From: an uncultured Clostridia bacterium
GTDB lineage: Bacteria > Bacillota > Clostridia > Christensenellales > Borkfalkiaceae
Direction: 5' to 3'
Length of the DNA: 40,583 bases
Assembly: GCA_944363045.1 (NCBI GenBank)
Contig: CALVTT010000009.1
Span: 1 to 40,583, forward strand
The notes under the pieces are model-generated. The model was not told the DNA's origin. It saw only the letters and a list, made by a program, of their open reading frames with translations, and made no database searches. Positions 39,624-40,583 of the stretch are shown here, piece by piece. A program made the position numbers and the translations under genes. Every line of letters begins with the position of its first letter. The stretch's first letter is position 1.

Positions 39624-40298
39624 ATGAAAAATTATGTCTATTGTATTATTTTGTCTGCTATAATTGTTATTGTTTCACTTTTTGGAGCAATTATTTTAGA
39701 CTCTTTTAATTTAGACTTTTGTGCTAATATCGCTATAGGAGTTTTTGCAAGTGCATTACTGATATGTGTTACTTCAATTATTTCTTATAAAATTAGCAAG
39801 AAGAATAAATTAAAAAAATTAATGGCATATTGTACTTATTTACAGGTAATGATAAAAACATTAGATATTTATTATCGTAAATATGATAGGGATCAAGTTT
39901 TTGAGAAGTCATATGCTATTTTGCAAAAAGTTGAAGAATTACAAGTAAAATTTGATGAAATAACAGATGATGTATATTTTTTTAATAAAAGTGCAAATCG
40001 TTTAATTGAATCGATAGGACATAAAATACGAGAAATGTATCTTAGTCTAGTCGATTTTTGTGAAATTGAAGAAAAAAAGGAATTTTCTGTAGCCGGGTGG
40101 GTTTTGTACGTAAAAAATAAATTGAAAATAAGTGATGAAATTGATTCTATGTTTAAGATTTTTAAGGTTAAGAATAAGGATTGTTGTAGGAAAGCAAGAT
40201 ACGAACAAATGTTGCTGGATAGTTTAAAAAATATAGAAGATTGTGAGGATAAATTATATAAAATTAAAAACATGGTAAATGAGAAAGATGTTGATTAG
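39624..40298 (+). CDS. Cargo gene: two-helix membrane protein with coiled-coil tail, unknown
   Basis: 224 aa; codon use (A/T-ending) is unlike every other gene here, showing recent transfer. Two transmembrane helices, about 5-27 (CIILSAIIVIVSLFGAIIL) and 32-55 (FCANIAIGVFASALLICVTS), are followed by about 165 Lys/Glu/Asp-rich residues with heptad-like runs (YAILQKVEELQVKFDEITDD, LLDSLKNIEDCEDKLYKIKN). No enzymatic motif and no recognised family. The short outer loop and long cytoplasmic tail resemble membrane effectors of phage-defence or toxin systems, but that is only an analogy. No Shine-Dalgarno is seen before the ATG. Confidence 0.75.
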   Translation: MKNYVYCIILSAIIVIVSLFGAIILDSFNLDFCANIAIGVFASALLICVTSIISYKISKKNKLKKLMAYCTYLQVMIKTLDIYYRKYDRDQVFEKSYAILQKVEELQVKFDEITDDVYFFNKSANRLIESIGHKIREMYLSLVDFCEIEEKKEFSVAGWVLYVKNKLKISDEIDSMFKIFKVKNKDCCRKARYEQMLLDSLKNIEDCEDKLYKIKNMVNEKDVD

Positions 40299-40476
40299 CC
40301 TAGTATATATTTAAAAAGATGGATATGTAAAAAAAGGGCGTTTTAATCCGAGCGATTTTTTGCGGTATTCGGCACGAAAATCGGAGATAGCTAAATCCGT
40401 AATACATGGTCGAATGGGCATATCAAAACAAAACAGTCAAACATGTATCTAAAATTTCTCAATCGGGGTGACGATA
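40299..40476. other. Right non-coding arm of the mini-element
   Basis: No gene. CGATTTT (40353-40359) can pair with AAAATCG (40377-40383). AGCGATTTT here (40351-40359) also occurs in the left arm near 39377. Confidence 0.45.
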
Positions 40477-40478
40477 TG
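40466..40478. repeat. Right arm of 13-bp inverted repeat in the mini-element
   Basis: GGGTGACGATATG; it overlaps the attR-like repeat by two bases. A related ATATCGTCA also lies just outside, at 40530-40538. Confidence 0.65.
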
Positions 40479-40490
40479 GGTGGAGACGCT
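40477..40490. repeat. attR-like direct repeat
   Basis: TGGGTGGAGACGCT, second copy of 39330-39343. Confidence 0.7.
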
Positions 40491-40530
40491 CGTCCTCCTG
40501 CAGCGCAAGCGCACGGGAACCGCAGTCTGA
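40477..40530 (+). pseudogene. Displaced original C-terminus of rlmD
   Basis: Reads in frame WVETLVLLQRKRTGTAV and a TGA stop. It repeats the end of the intact gene (WVETLVLLCRK) with GC-rich host codons (CTC GTC CTC CTG). No start codon or ribosome-binding site. It is followed by the host terminator. Confidence 0.8.
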
Positions 40531-40556
40531 TATCGTCAGAAACGATCGGATCTTCG

Positions 40557-40581
40557 GGGGAGCCGCTTCGGCTCCCCTTTT
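40557..40581 (+). terminator. Original rlmD terminator
   Basis: GGGGAGCCG/CGGCTCCCC with a 3-nt loop followed by TTTT. Confidence 0.85.
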
Positions 40582-40583
40582 GT

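Larger units (their letters stand above)
39344..40476. mobile_element. AT-rich mini-element in the 3' end of rlmD, no recombinase gene
   Basis: About 1.13 kb, strikingly AT-rich in a GC-rich region, bounded by a 14-bp direct repeat. It rewrites the rlmD tail (VETLVLLCRK) and displaces the host tail (VETLVLLQRK plus seven residues) to its right end. It has one credible gene (39624-40298) and a 13-bp inverted repeat around it. No integrase, so it is either mobilised in trans or a remnant. Confidence 0.65.

Noticed and set aside
1..40583. CRISPR arrays, tRNA and rRNA genes
   Set aside because: No regularly spaced direct repeats, cloverleaf or rRNA-like sequence was found by reading either strand; a covariance search could still reveal a missed tRNA.

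Overview
The window is a piece of a GC-rich, spore-lineage Bacillota (Clostridia-like, probably an uncultured gut lineage) chromosome. The evidence is the YqfC/YqfD-PhoH-PgpH-YbeY-Era-YqzL-RecO gene order, an rpsF-ssb-rpsR operon, the rpmE-YqhQ/PrmC-prfA cluster, strong TTGACA/TTGCAA-17-TATAAT promoters, and surface proteins with BspA-type and InlB-type repeats. The lineage assignment is inference; no rRNA or tRNA gene is visible.

Layout: (1) 1-3655 holds the 3' end of a large serine recombinase, a CxxC-repeat/BspA surface protein and a non-coding region with dispersed repeats. (2) 3656-7768, minus strand: rpsF-ssb-rpsR with its own promoter and probable S6:S18 leader, then cca-rmuC-cupin-like. 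(3) 7912-9834, plus strand: a lipid kinase and a PAS/PPM phosphatase. (4) 9871-13710: a flavodoxin-fold oxidoreductase and HxlR regulator on interleaved divergent promoters, a small membrane protein, a phosphoesterase/HAD pair and an MDR dehydrogenase. (5) 14009-21817: translation and metabolism (rpmE, YqhQ-PrmC fusion, prfA, aminotransferase, P-loop protein, thrC, gap). (6) 22013-29090: an XRE repressor, a zinc-ribbon membrane protein and the yqfC-to-recO operon. (7) 29178-34644: DUF3737 protein, fba and a 1031-aa repeat surface protein. (8) 34837-39365: trpS, DUF5685, a degenerate J-domain protein, a membrane protein and rlmD. (9) 39366-40476: an AT-rich insertion with one gene.

The most interesting observations are these. 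First, a 1.1-kb AT-rich mini-element without a recombinase gene sits in the 3' end of rlmD. It is bounded by a 14-bp direct repeat, rebuilds the enzyme C-terminus with different codons, leaves the displaced original C-terminus at 40477-40530, and carries one gene for an unknown two-helix membrane/coiled-coil protein. Second, a roughly 165-180-nt non-coding element occurs twice (about 3471-3648 and 30108-30269). Its four hairpins keep their positions and odd mismatches while paired bases change together, which suggests a structured RNA. Third, there are unusual promoter layouts: two divergent promoters sharing one palindromic -35, two interleaved mirror-image promoters, and three genes whose start codon lies exactly 7 nt after the -10 (probable leaderless mRNAs).

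All calls come from reading sequence and recalled family knowledge; no database search or folding program was run.
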